A stretch of 64,000 bases of DNA, taken from positions 25,099,937-25,163,936 of the forward strand of contig OY855905.1 in assembly GCA_963693305.1 (NCBI GenBank), written 5' to 3'. Shown piece after piece: positions 36,021 through 48,900 of the stretch. Within the stretch, counting starts at the first letter, position 1. The number at the start of each line of letters is the position of its first letter. Position numbers and translations under genes: made by a program. A model generated the notes under the pieces. It searched no databases. It was given only the letters and a program-made list of their open reading frames with translations, and was not told the DNA's origin. The DNA comes from Meandrina meandrites. Lineage: Eukaryota; Cnidaria; Anthozoa; Scleractinia; Meandrinidae.

Positions 36021-39000
36021 CTACAAAATGACCAAAAAGAGCATATAGTTAGCTCTGATAAAAGACTGAACGTAGATGCAATTGAATTGCGTGACACGTG
36101 GTAGAACTATGTAGCACCAAAAGGTATAGAATGTGTTATAAAATTGATGAAAACATCAACTCTTGCTTACTCCAATAACTTAACATATAAGCTGAATTGT
36201 AAACTAACTTAATTTCTTGTAACATGAATATTTAACAATTATTCACCGAAGTGGAGGTAAATATCCATCACTTTGACCGACACCAAGGTGAATAGTTGTT
36301 TTAGTATATACCACACAAGTTGAATAAATAGCGGACCAAAACATTTCTTTCGGTACCCAAAGCGACACGCGAAGCCATTTTGTTTCTCTTCGGCTGCTCG
36401 GAGGTGAATAGTACTTTGCTAATCACCTCCGAGTTAACCAATCAGCGCGCGCGGAAAGCACTATTCACTTGTGTGGAATATACTAAATGCAATTAATCGC
36501 GTCAGTGGAGCCTCTGCTAACGAGTTCCTCTTGGATGGTTGTCTACAACAGCTGTCAGCTGCTACAGTGTAAGTGTTAAGTCTAGCATACCCACCGTGTT
36601 TGTGTTGTTGTGCCGCCTGTCCTCATCCTCGTCTTCTGTGTGAAAGTCTGGACTTGGACTGCACCCTCTCTTGAGTTGTGCCATGATCTTTTCACGCTCC
36701 ATCCGTCCCGCGGGATCGTCATAAGTAATAGTATCACTTTGCGAGTGTTCACTGTCATCGGTGATTGGCATACGGGATTTGACTCGAGAGGATGAATTGT
36801 TATCGTCACCTTCAGTAGCCTTCAAAATAAGCAGAAGAAAAATTATGACAGCTTGTCAGTGGGGGCTTGACTGTTTGAATTCAGCTTTGATTAAACTTTT
36901 TAACGTTGACAGTGTTTGTTCGCTTTGTATTTTTGGTCGAAAAGAAAAAAAACAAACAAACAAACATCAAACACCATTTAATTAACCAAGGCGAAGAACA
37001 TTCTGTCAATGAGCACGCAATTACATCAAGCCATCAAGCCATTCCATCATGTGTCTCTCAGACACTGGAGGCGTTCCTCTTTTCTAAGGACAAGGTTCCT
37101 CAAAGTAAAACGAGTAAAACTGAGGGGTGTGCACCCACCTTAGAACTGACACGTGACCGCAGCCTGGATGACGTACGTCTCTCAGCAGCTGTATTCCCTG
37201 ATGCATTGTGAGATACGTTGCTTGAGTTAGTAGACGACGTGTGGCGTCTGCTCCTTCGCCTTCCCTTTGCCTGTTGACAAAGACATTTTAACTGTCGTTT
37301 GTAGCTTCGTAACCAATATTTTATCGACATTCTGTGTAATAGATGAGCTTACTGGGTTATGCTCAACAGCAAGACTGTACGTTCTCAATTTTTATCGACT
37401 TTGAGAGCCTCGAGTTTGCAGTCTAACTGATCCATAGAAGTACAGCTTTTCTTTCAACCAAAAAGAGCGCGCGCTCTTTAAACTGTCACGAAGCACCTTA
37501 AATTCGGACGGTTTACCCTTTTCCCCATGCAACACACGGCGGCTTTATAATTATTTATTACAAATCAAAACGCGTATGAAGTCTTCTTTGTTGCGGTTTC
37601 ATGGCATAGCGCTACTGCTATTGTCAAGAAAGTCGCTCTTGGTAGAAAGTAAGCTCTTCTTGCGCGTGCGGAATGGCGCCAACTTTGTGCCCTGAGAAAG
37701 TCTGCTCCAATTCAGTGCGCATTTTCGGGAGCGTATCAAGTCCAGGCAGAAACTCATAAGGGGTTGAAACGTTATGGGTTTCTGGTCTAGGCCAAACGAG
37801 AGTACACGAAAACCAAGTACGAAAGCAATTATTTTGACAGAATTCGAGTTTAAGGGGAAGGAGTTGAAACGATTTTTAAAACACTTTCCGGCAATAATGC
37901 ACGAAAAATCGCGCGCGCGCTTCCAGGACTGGCTCTCGATTGACAGACGGAGATAGTAACTGCGTAGTCAATCAGATTGCCAGTTTGCTAAGGGAAAGCC
38001 AGAGGGTTGTGTTGAAAACACAAAAATAGAAAAACTACTTTCTAAAAGAAATATCAACATTTTATCCGTGCTGTAAGCGATATAGAAACATTCGCCAACT
38101 CGCATTACTTATCATTTCATAGCTTGTAAAAGTTTTCTTTTTAAAATGTTAAACGTTGCTCGGAAAAAGAAAAAAAAACTTTAGACTCTCAACAATAAAA
38201 TTGGACATTTCTTTTCCAGCTGTTGTGTGAGGTTCCATTGCAATTAGTTGTTCGAATGTTCTAAGAAGTTGCGCGTGCCCTTCGTCATAACTAATAACGT
38301 CATGAATGTAACCAAGAAACTGAAACAGTTCTTTTTGACAAGCTCAGTGCTGCGGACATTACGCGAGAAAAAAACCAGTTGTTTTTTACGTTGTACGACA
38401 TGTGTGGTTCTCTTCTATCGAAATTCCGGAGATCCGGTAATCAAGTAGTCCCTGTGGACGAGACAGCTTTCACGCAACCGAAACGGGTTCGGGGCAAAAC
38501 AAGACTTGCGGAGGAGTCTACGTCAATCTGCGAGTTCGGTCCAGTTAATAAGTCATCAAGTAGCGACCTGGAAAAGAAGGGCAAGTCAGATGCGGCATCA
38601 GTGGGGAATTTAAAAGACGAATCAGCGACAGAAAGCCTCGCAAACAGAGAAGCCGGCAGACTTCAAGAATTGTCGCCTGGAAATGAAAAAGATGCCGAGG
38701 CAAGGGCCATGGACAGCGCGGTAGCCATTCTGTCAGCGCAAGGATCCATGGATTCAAGTGACCGGAAGATGCGGGCCATGCAGAGCGCCAGAGAAATCTT
38801 GGAAGCTCAGATGGAGAGCGAGCCTTCAAGCTCCACTACCGTCGCTTCTCAGCCTGTAAGTTCCACGCGATCAGTGCTCATGGGTGAAACCTCAAACGCC
38901 ATTGCCTTTGAAGTACTTGCTGGGCACAGGCCAACAGTTCGCCCTTCCGCTAGGGTTCCACGGCGCCTTCGCAAATTGGAGAGCCAGCCAAGGGCATCTA

Positions 39001-42000
39001 CAAAACAAGTGAACGCCAAACTTCTGGCAGCAGAAGAGCGAAAACTCCGAGAGCTGGAAAACATCCGAGCCCGCGCATCCAGCAGGGCAGCAGGTAGACC
39101 ACACCCAGCAGAGGCTGCTTCTAAAGCCACCGCACAGAAAATCGCTTCCAAGCAGGCTGCAGCCGAGAGGAACACAAATGAAGTGATCGCCAAGAAGAAG
39201 CAATCTGGGAGTAAATCTTCAAGCAAAAGGAACAAGATTGCTGCGGCCCAGGCCTCCGCTAAAGCAGAACTGCAGTCCGCCATCGGACAGAAAATGGAGA
39301 AAGCTGTGCAAAGAAAGGCAAAGAAAAACCAGCAGCGAGAAAACCAGAAGAACCTGCGAGAGGAGCGCACTAGGAAGGTCAGAGAAAATGTAAGTAGCGT
39401 ATTTCCTCCGGCTCATTTCTCCAGCTACTGAAGCTAACTTTCACGCATTTTGTTTGTTTTTTAATTCGTCAGATTGAACATATGCTGAGAGAGGAAGAGA
39501 AAGAGGTCCTTGAAGATCTTCGGGAACTGGAAGCAGATCAAGCTTACTGCGCCTCTGACAGTGATGAATCATGGGGAGGCAAAGATGACACAGTGGTGTA
39601 TGAGTGGGAAGACTTCTTCGCCGATTAATAAATCCATAATCATCGTACTACTGCAGCAAATTGCAGTGGGAGTTTGCCCAACTGAGAACTACTTTCTTCG
39701 CCTTACAGATATGGATCTTTATAAACAATTACATGTAACAAAAAGACGTTTGGAAAATTTCAAAACGTGGGAATTGCTTTGGGAAGGTTTTTTCTACATG
39801 TGAAATGATTCAGATTAGAGTTCTTAACAGGGGGCAAGGGCGGCATGAAGAAGTCATGACGCCTCACAGCCGATGTAATCTCCTTCTAGCTGCTCCTTGT
39901 CAACGTTTAATGAGTTTATTCCAGTAGTGAAACTACCTTCCCTTAAAAGCACTCTAAACTTTAAGTAGAGTAATTTACGGCTACTGTATTTCCAGTATTT
40001 AGCCCCTCCTTTTATCAAGTGCTATCAAGTTCTTATTCAGCACTCTTCCTTACACATTCAGGTACCTGTATATTGGAACAACACTTAATCACGCTCCTCC
40101 CTTAAGGAAAGTTCTGCCCCACTGTGGTGCTATAAGTACTCTCCCTTTACCACCCTCCCTTTTAATAATACCCCACCCTTCTCTAACTTAATAAGACCAC
40201 TCCCTTGTAACACCCCACCCCTTTCTGAATTAAGTCCCTTCCTTCAGTTAAGTCCCTCCCCCTTCTAACAAGTCTCCTTCGTGGGGGCCAAATATTGGAA
40301 ATACAGAAGCTAACTTGTCTAATGCCTCAATAAAATAAAATGATAAAATTCAGGGATCGACTTGAACTTTTTTGCCTATAGGCCTATGGCTAGTCAAATG
40401 GTAATTATCACTGTGGGTTCTCTGCAACTGATTCATTTAAACAGGAACTTATTCAATGTACTGTGTAGTTGGTAGGTTCTATCTGCATATCTATGCCATC
40501 CATGTGCCATAATTTTTTAACTGGAAAACGTAGTGATACTTAAATGCTGCAATTATTGCAGCATTAAAGTATCACTACGTTTTTCCAGTTCAAAATTTGC
40601 AATTTGCCACTTAAATAATCAGTAGCCAACATGGCTAGGAACTGAGAGTATTCCACTGAAATCTGAAATCTGAAAAACTACTAGTATTCGGATAGCTGAG
40701 CCCTGAATTTTAATTTCATGGTTTTCACTTGCTAAAGACATTGCTCAATAAATTATTTGTGAACCTTGACATGTGTTCTTGTATTGTACATACACAATTT
40801 AGTGCCTGGCTTACTTTGCCTGTGATTTTATAGCAACCTTTTCCCAAATTTCTCTCAATCAAGCACTCTTTACCAGCACAACCACTGGAAAAATACATAG
40901 CAGGAGAAAACAAGAATACTTCTGACAACAGCAATGACTCCTGTCTAATGAACTTTAATGTAACCTAGTCACCAAGTATTCATCAAACTCGCAATCCTTC
41001 TTGCAAGGCAGTCAGATATGTGATAGATTGCCCTTAGAGGGTGCACAAGTAAAATTGCCAAAATCACAAACCAAAAAAAAGGTAAAGCCTCAAACCAGTG
41101 GTGCATAATGCCGGAGCTTATCCCAGTTTCTGTAGCGATGTAATGTATATGAAATGATTCATATGTGAACTGCGGATATATATGAAGGTGATATGTGATC
41201 TTCGCAGTGAATTTCCATCCATTTCATTCTAGTACAGAACACAAAAATGTCATGTGTCACACAAAGAGCTTATTTAAGATAGCAAAAAGCAAAGTATTTA
41301 GGTACCTTGGTAGCGTCCATGATTGCCTCTAGCTGTCGTTTAAAATCCTCCCTGGCTTCTAGTGACTCTAACGTGGCTGGCCCCATCTGAGGATCCTGTT
41401 GTGCTTGTACCTCTTCTGTGACATCCTCTGCCACACCCTGTTCAATGCCAGCTGACTCAATGGACCCATTGCTTGTCTTACTTGGCTTTTCTGAACTGTT
41501 TTGTTCACTAGAACCACTCATTTTTGCAGTAGGTGACTTTCCTTTCTTGTGAGGTGATGTCTCCTGTTCCATTGTTGCCTAAACAATTCAGTGAATGAGA
41601 CCCCATCATTTATGTTTTGAGCATGATTCAGAGAAGTTTAATGACTCCCCTTACTACAATTTTTTTGGGGCGTACCCACAAAAAATGCCCCCGCCCTTAG
41701 TTCAAGGTCTGGATCTGCCACAGCATTAGTCATACAGAAAACACATCCCAGTTTCTATATGCAACAGACAGAAAAAAAATGCCAGTCAGCCCTTGAACCT
41801 GGATTGCTGGATCTCATATCCAACAAGCCAATCATCAGGCTACAGTGACTCTAGCTTACGAATACTGACAAATTTCTGGCTGTTGCTTGTCAGGCAAGCT
41901 GGAAATATGCCTGCATTCGTAGTCTCATGCACATGTACAGACAAGCATAAAGAACTACGCTTTACATTTCGATGCATGGCACTCACCACTTTGGATGATC

Positions 42001-42946
42001 GTGTCACTCTTCTACCTGTAGTTACCACGGGGAGACTCAGTTTAGGATTGAATGTGTGTGGATACATGGTCTCATCAACTCTTTCATTTTTCTCTTGACA
42101 GATGTACAGCCAATGAGGAGATACGATGTGAATGCCACGCTCCTTGGCTTGGGTGTATTCCTTAGTTTTGTCATTGGTTGAGCCCTGATAAAATCACAAT
42201 AGTCATAAGAGTCTCTTAAATAGTTTGTTATCATTCTGATTCCAAGAAGAAAACAATTTTTTGCTTCGGGAATTTTAAAAGGAAGTACAACTGTTTTGGT
42301 GATTTTAAAAACAATGTCTATCATAAAGTCACAACTAAAGTATTTACACCTGGCCAAACAAAACAAAATAATACAAAATAATACTCCAATGAACCAATAA
42401 AAAGTGAGCTATGTGGAACCAAGCACCTGTAGGAAAACATGAGTAAGCCAAGATGTGAATGGCTTTTGTTACAATAAAACAAGTCAACCCTAAAATCTTA
42501 AAACCTTTGCTAGTATAATAATTTCAAACTAGCTATTTCAATTTGTGATGCCTTCTACTTCAAGGTTTTTCTTTCCCTTGACAAGCTGAGCATGGATTCA
42601 CAGGTGCTTTACACTTTCTGTGAAAGTTCTCCATGGAGTAAACTAAAGGCTGGTTTAGCCATCACCAATAAAATGATTACCAGGAAATCATTTCCCAGCT
42701 CAGTTAGTTGCAGGGCACATAAAATTTCAGAAAACTCCAAACTAGTTTTTGGGAAAACAATACATGTACAACAAACAACTGTATTTTGCTGTGTATCAGG
42801 CAGACGTGCATTTCAGACGTGCAAATAGGCCATATTCGTATTCTCGGTATTGGACTGGATCTAGCTTGCAGTGGAGGCTAATGCGGGGGAATATCATTAA
42901 AAAGAGCTCCATGTGATTTGCATGTGAAAAGATTAACCTGCATAAC

Positions 42947-42985
<39 letters not shown>

Positions 42986-45900
42986 TGAATATGGCCTATT
43001 CCTTGACTTTCCAGATTTTCCATGACCCGTATGAACCCTGGCATTACTGCTCTCTCTCACCTGGTGAACAAGATGAGTGCAGGATTCATCATAAAGCCAG
43101 CGATAATCAGCACCAAGAGATGATGCCAAAGTGAACAGTTCTGTTTGCTGTTGAGCCAGTTTTTTACTCACAGATAAAATAATGCCAGCAAGGATTCCTT
43201 TTCCAGGGGACCCTCCCTGTTCCTATAGAAAGATAGCAAATCAGTGTGTAAGGCATCAATGAAAACATAAACCCAGCTGGTTACCAGTAGTCATTTCCTG
43301 TTTTATAACCTGGACTGTATATCAGTTATTAACCAAGGGTCAGGCCAAGTTGTGGGATGTTGCTCATGTCATTTTTTGTGTGTTTATGGACCGAGAAAGT
43401 TAGTTTTAATCCTCATTAGAACAAATTCATCAGCTTTTAACAACTAGTCCCAGAGAAGTTCAAGGTTAAAATTCCTTTTTCATACAAAAATTAAGATACA
43501 TGTACTGTGAATCCCAGTACAGATAACTACAGTGTATCATGATATGTGGACTTCCTTCTTTCTCATTCCACACAGTGTGTTAAGGTGTTTTTAATACCCG
43601 AGTGGTTTAAACATGTGCCAACATACAGGGAAGTTTGCAGCATTCCCTGCTCAATTGTGTCAGGCATCAAAGAACATCACATAAAATTGAATAGTGTATA
43701 TGTTGCAGTTAATTTTTTTCTTCAGTTAAATTTTATTCTTCCTTTGTTTCTGGGTATGGTAATGTATGATAATGAGTTTAAAACAAAGGAAAAATAAAAA
43801 TTAACTGAAGAAAAAAATAAATATTAACTGCAACATATACATGCACATTGGCATCATGCACTTTTCACAACTACAGCAAAACCCCATAAAGAAAGAAGTG
43901 CCAAGGGACTGGAAGTTCATCATACCAGGATTCTGTTGTCAAAGATTTTACAATTTGCAACTTTCACTGGGATGAAGAATATCATCTGTTAGTATATACC
44001 ACACAAGTGAATAGTGCTTTCTGCACGCGCTGATTGGTTAATTCGGAGGTGATTAGCAAAGTACTATTCACCTCTGAGCAGCCAAAGAGAAACAAAATGG
44101 CTTCGCGTGTCGCTTTGGGTACCGAAAGTAATGTTTTGGTCTGCTAGTTATTCAACTTGTTTGGTATATACTAAAACAATTATTCACCTCAGTGTCGGTG
44201 AAAGTGGTGGATATTTACCTCGCCACTTCGCAGCTCGGTAAATATCCACCACTATTCACCTCCACTTCGGTGAATAATTGTTAATTATACCAGGGACCTT
44301 ATTACAATGCAGTTGTTTAATTGGAGTTCCACTGTAGTTATATAATTAGTTATCCTATCATGACAAATGCCTCTCTCTCACCTGGTGTATATCATCAATA
44401 GTTGCATCATTATCATTATCGTCATCTTTATCTTCCCCTTCCCTTGTTGGTGGGGCAACAGTCCCAATTTTTTGAAGAGTTTGCTTGATGTTTTCAGCAA
44501 AAAAGTCATCCAAAGGAAAGCTGTTTCTACTGGCCCGACTCTTTCTTCTTCTAAGGCTGTGACAGGCAGGTGATGCCAACTCTTCCATCACATCAGCCAA
44601 GTCAAATGACGGTCTGAAAGGACGATTGTAAATGGACGGCCTCCTGATTGGTTGCTTCCGTGTACTCCTTTGATTGTCAGTCACCTTGTCAACATTTACC
44701 ACTTGCACGGCAGATGCAGCATCACTTGTTTCCATGGGAATTTCTTCCTGTAAATTTCTCACATTTACTTTCTGAGCATCTTCTTTAGTACTTGCCACAT
44801 CTGCTGTTGGGTTCTCTAACGGACCACCATCAATGTTATCCATTTCACTTATTTTGCTTTTGTCTACTGGATACTTGTCGATTCGAACCAAGGTGCCATT
44901 TGCCGCACATGCAAACAGCCATTCTCTACTGACCACGGGAATATTCCACTTCACTGCTGCTTTGTATTTGTTTCCATCTGGATCTCGGCACAGGAGATGT
45001 GTGCTAGCTTGGTAGCTATTGCTTGCCTTGCGAACAAAGTACTCTTGACAATGGGCACCTGGCAATAAAACAAAACTAGTTAATTAAACTAAATTATAAT
45101 TTGTAAATTTTTGAAATGAATATATAAAAATCAGTATCTTTTTAGCATAGAGGGGTTCCTGATGTACTGTAGTATTGCTGGCACAATTGACAATGGCCAC
45201 TTTATTTTGGCCCAAAGATCAGTCAGACATTATTCTTAAATACCACCACACTGAACTTTTAATATGGCCAGATTCTTGCAGCCCACAAGGTTCCACTGTA
45301 TTGCAAGTTATTCATGGAGGGAAACTCAACTAGGTGAGAGCTAAGAAACCAACTCTGAATCAAAATCAAAGTCAAGTTAAAAATTGGCTTGACCTACCCA
45401 GGAGCTCAGCCAACTGATACATGTGATCTCTTTCCACCCCTGAGAACTGGCTGATTGATAAAACACATCCTTTGAGCGGTTGGCTTGCTGCTGGGATACT
45501 GAATGGCTTAAAGAGAAAGCTGTCATCTAGTGCCAGAAGATGGCCACATTCCAGGCTCTGTTCCAACCAGCAAAATGTTACCTACATTTGTACAGTTAGA
45601 TGGAAACATAAAAAAAACATGATACAAAACTGTCTTCATCATACTAGAATAACAGAGGGTGGGGAGAAAACTGAAATAACATTACAACACATTTGTCTAT
45701 GTACAGTACAATTTGAAAAAGTGATGCACTTACTAACTGCTTTGCTTGTAACTTCTCTTCAGGAACTGTATTCATTGGCAAAATTGCATAGTCAGCAGTT
45801 TGTCCCTTGGTGACAGGCTTTCCTGCATTGCTTTCTATAAGTTGCCAAAGGTGTGCCACATGCTCATTAGCAAAGCCTGCGATCATGAAGCACTTCCCAG

Positions 45901-48900
45901 AAAGTAAGCCATCTTGTTCAGGCTCATCTTCTTCGTCAAGTGTTGCATCAGGGTCAGCACTGGTGCTAGGATTTTCTAATCAAATAATAACTGTAATTAT
46001 TTTAAGTTTAATATTGACTACTCTTTTCCTCTATTCATTTCTGTTGAGATCTATGCCTGTGCATGCAAGAGAAGAGCTACTTTAATTTAAAATTTTAATC
46101 TTGTGGTGCATTAATTTCTTTATAATGTTCATTAATCCACTGATTATTAAAGTAATAAGTAACCATTGACAGTGTCAGCATTTGCTCAGAGGGTGTGGGA
46201 GAGGGAGGGAGGGGGTGGGGGGAGTTATACATACATATGCAATTTGCCACTAAATGGAAAATTTTTTATTATAATTATTATTTCCACAAACTGGGAGTTT
46301 TGCCCAATGTTTGGCTTTTAATCAAACCTCTGTTACCAAACTTTTTCAAGCTGCATATATGTGTGCCCTGATAATGAAATCAGTAAACTAGTTGAGAAAC
46401 CTGGTTGTGAGTTCATGTATGCTGTACTGTACCTTGTTTCTGTTCGTTACTTTTTGGTGGAATTGGTGCAGACGTACTGGCAGTGTCTGTTATTTGTGGC
46501 ATGTACTGCTGAAAAACATCATCATCCTCTTCAAAGGCACCATCCTCTGGCTTGGCGTTCTTTATGTTTTTATTATTATCTGGTAGCTTTGGTTGAGGAA
46601 TAGCCTTGTTTTTTGGTCCTTTTAACACTGTTTCATCAGGATCTTCATTTTCCTTGAAAGAAGTGGAAGGCTCTTCCTTGTTAATCAGGTCTGAACAGAG
46701 ATAATCTGCAAAAGAGAATAACAGTGTGCAGTGCAGTACATATACAGTGTTTGCTTGTACAAGTGAGAAAATTGTGTGAAAAAGTGAGAAAAAGTTTTTG
46801 GAAATGATAGGGACTACAAGATGATGTTATTAATAACTTTATTAACCAGCCACAAGGGCTATACTGGAAAAACATTGTCTCTAGGCATTGACACCATAGC
46901 CTGGATCAAGGATTTTAATACAGAGGAAAGACCGATGGGCCCACATTACATGTACTATGCCAGTTTAATTGCAAGCAATTTTGGGTAGCACAGCTAGCAC
47001 TACAACCTGTAATTATTTTGGTTGCCATGGTAAGTGCAAAAAAATTGGTGACTACATTTTCCGAGCAGGTTGCCAATTTTGCAACTAGATAGCACATTGC
47101 AAACGGCTGGCTGGGTAGTGTCTATGATTGTACAGCTATCATTTCATGACCACTATTGCATTTCTGTTAATCATTTTATCACAGGATTAACTTGTTTTGC
47201 ATGTCCATCTTCCTTACCAGTTTCTTTTATCTTTCAGTTACTTCCGTGCATAATAATAACTAACAACACTCTCAACAAAAAACTCTGAATGCAAACAAAG
47301 TAACTGCAACAGAAGGTTCTTCAAAATATTACAATTGCGGCTCTTCATCGTCAGTGGAGTTATCTGCATGTGAAGTCTCATGAGGTGTCCTTCCTTTAAA
47401 ATGCTTGGATTTTGGTGACCAAAATTGTTCTAGTAGTGAACATTTTAAAAATTTTTAGTTCCAGAAAACATCCACTCCTACCACATGGAAGGTCAATGGA
47501 AATTCCAAGGGGGGTTAGGGTCTGAAAACTCAAAGTTCAAAAGGAAAGTATGAGGCTTAACTGGAATTCCCAGAGTAGTGGGAGGATTCAAACCAAAAAA
47601 CCTTCTGTCGGAGGGGTATGGATGTTTTCTGGAATACGACAAAAGAAAGTCGGCAAATGCTAACTTCTGAAAAACTTAAGCTTGGAGCACTGATGCAAGA
47701 AATTTATTTCTACATGATCGTACACTTAAAAGAGAGCTCTAGAAATTTGACCCAATCAAATACTTAGGAAATCATAAACCCGCAAATAAAACAATGTGGG
47801 CCCAGTTGTTTAAAGGGTGGATGCCGCTATCCACTGGGTAACTTGCTATCCAGTGGATACAATTAACAAACAAACTATGCTATCCATTGGATAGTGATTT
47901 ATCTGGTGCATTGTGCTATCCATCCTTTGAAGAACTTAGACTTAATCGGATGATGTTACTGGTTCTATCAGCTGTCTTAGTCATATATATAATAAATCCA
48001 AGTACGTTTATGTAATTGTGCTTTAACTTGAATGTAGATAAGATAAAAGTGTACGCAAGGGTACTTACTTTCTTCCGCTAGCTTTCTTCCTTCTCTTGCA
48101 GAATCCAAAATCCACTGAACACTAACAACAAACACCTGGAATTCACAATTCCTTAACAGTTCAATGTCTGCATCAACTTTGTCTCCAACAATAACATGTG
48201 ACACAATCTCATTGATCTGGTTAAATCTCGTCCCTCCTCCAAAGTTAATGATCTTTCTCAACTTCTCCAGCTTTGGTCCACAGAATCCACTCAAGTAAAT
48301 CTTGCAACCATCTAGAAACATATTTCCAGGTTGAATTGTCACATCAAAGTCAGAGCTATCAAGATCAGAGATGCGAGTTTCTCCCAGTCTAGAAACATTG
48401 TCAAAATTTCTGGATTGATTGGATAACAAGCTCTTCTTTCCAGAACTAGACAAAAGATCTTTGTCACCATGTTTCTGTGCACTTTTATATGCTGCTTGGG
48501 CAGCTTTATTTGAAATTTTCTTCTCTGCGCTACTTTTTGAAGGAGCTGTACTGGTGCTGTTGCCTTTCGCCAAGCTACGTGACAGTCTTGCCCCTGCCTG
48601 GGAACTGTTGTTTTCATCATCAGGTAATGTGTAATAGTTTGATTCATCCAGACAAAAACCAGACTGGATTGAGTCATACAACCACTGTGTACAAATACAA
48701 TGAAGGTTCCACCTCCTTGCAAACTCATATTTTTCTCCCCTGGGAGTATCCACAATCAGATGAGTACAAGTGTTCATGTTGAGTTCACCCGAGTATGTTC
48801 CACCATGTTGTGTGACAAGTTTCTTGATTTCTTTCCTTTTCTCAGCTACAATACCTGTCACACAAAGTGTAATGCCCCTGAATATCGGGCATGTGTATTC

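Noticed and set aside
38849..39370. 173-codon minus frame opposite the stathmin-like gene
   Set aside because: A shadow of the Ala/Lys/Arg-rich plus-strand exon; the plus frame has splice sites, family similarity and a matching second exon.
48339..48755. 138-codon minus frame inside TOPBP1 exon 1
   Set aside because: Alternative frame of a clear BRCT-coding exon.
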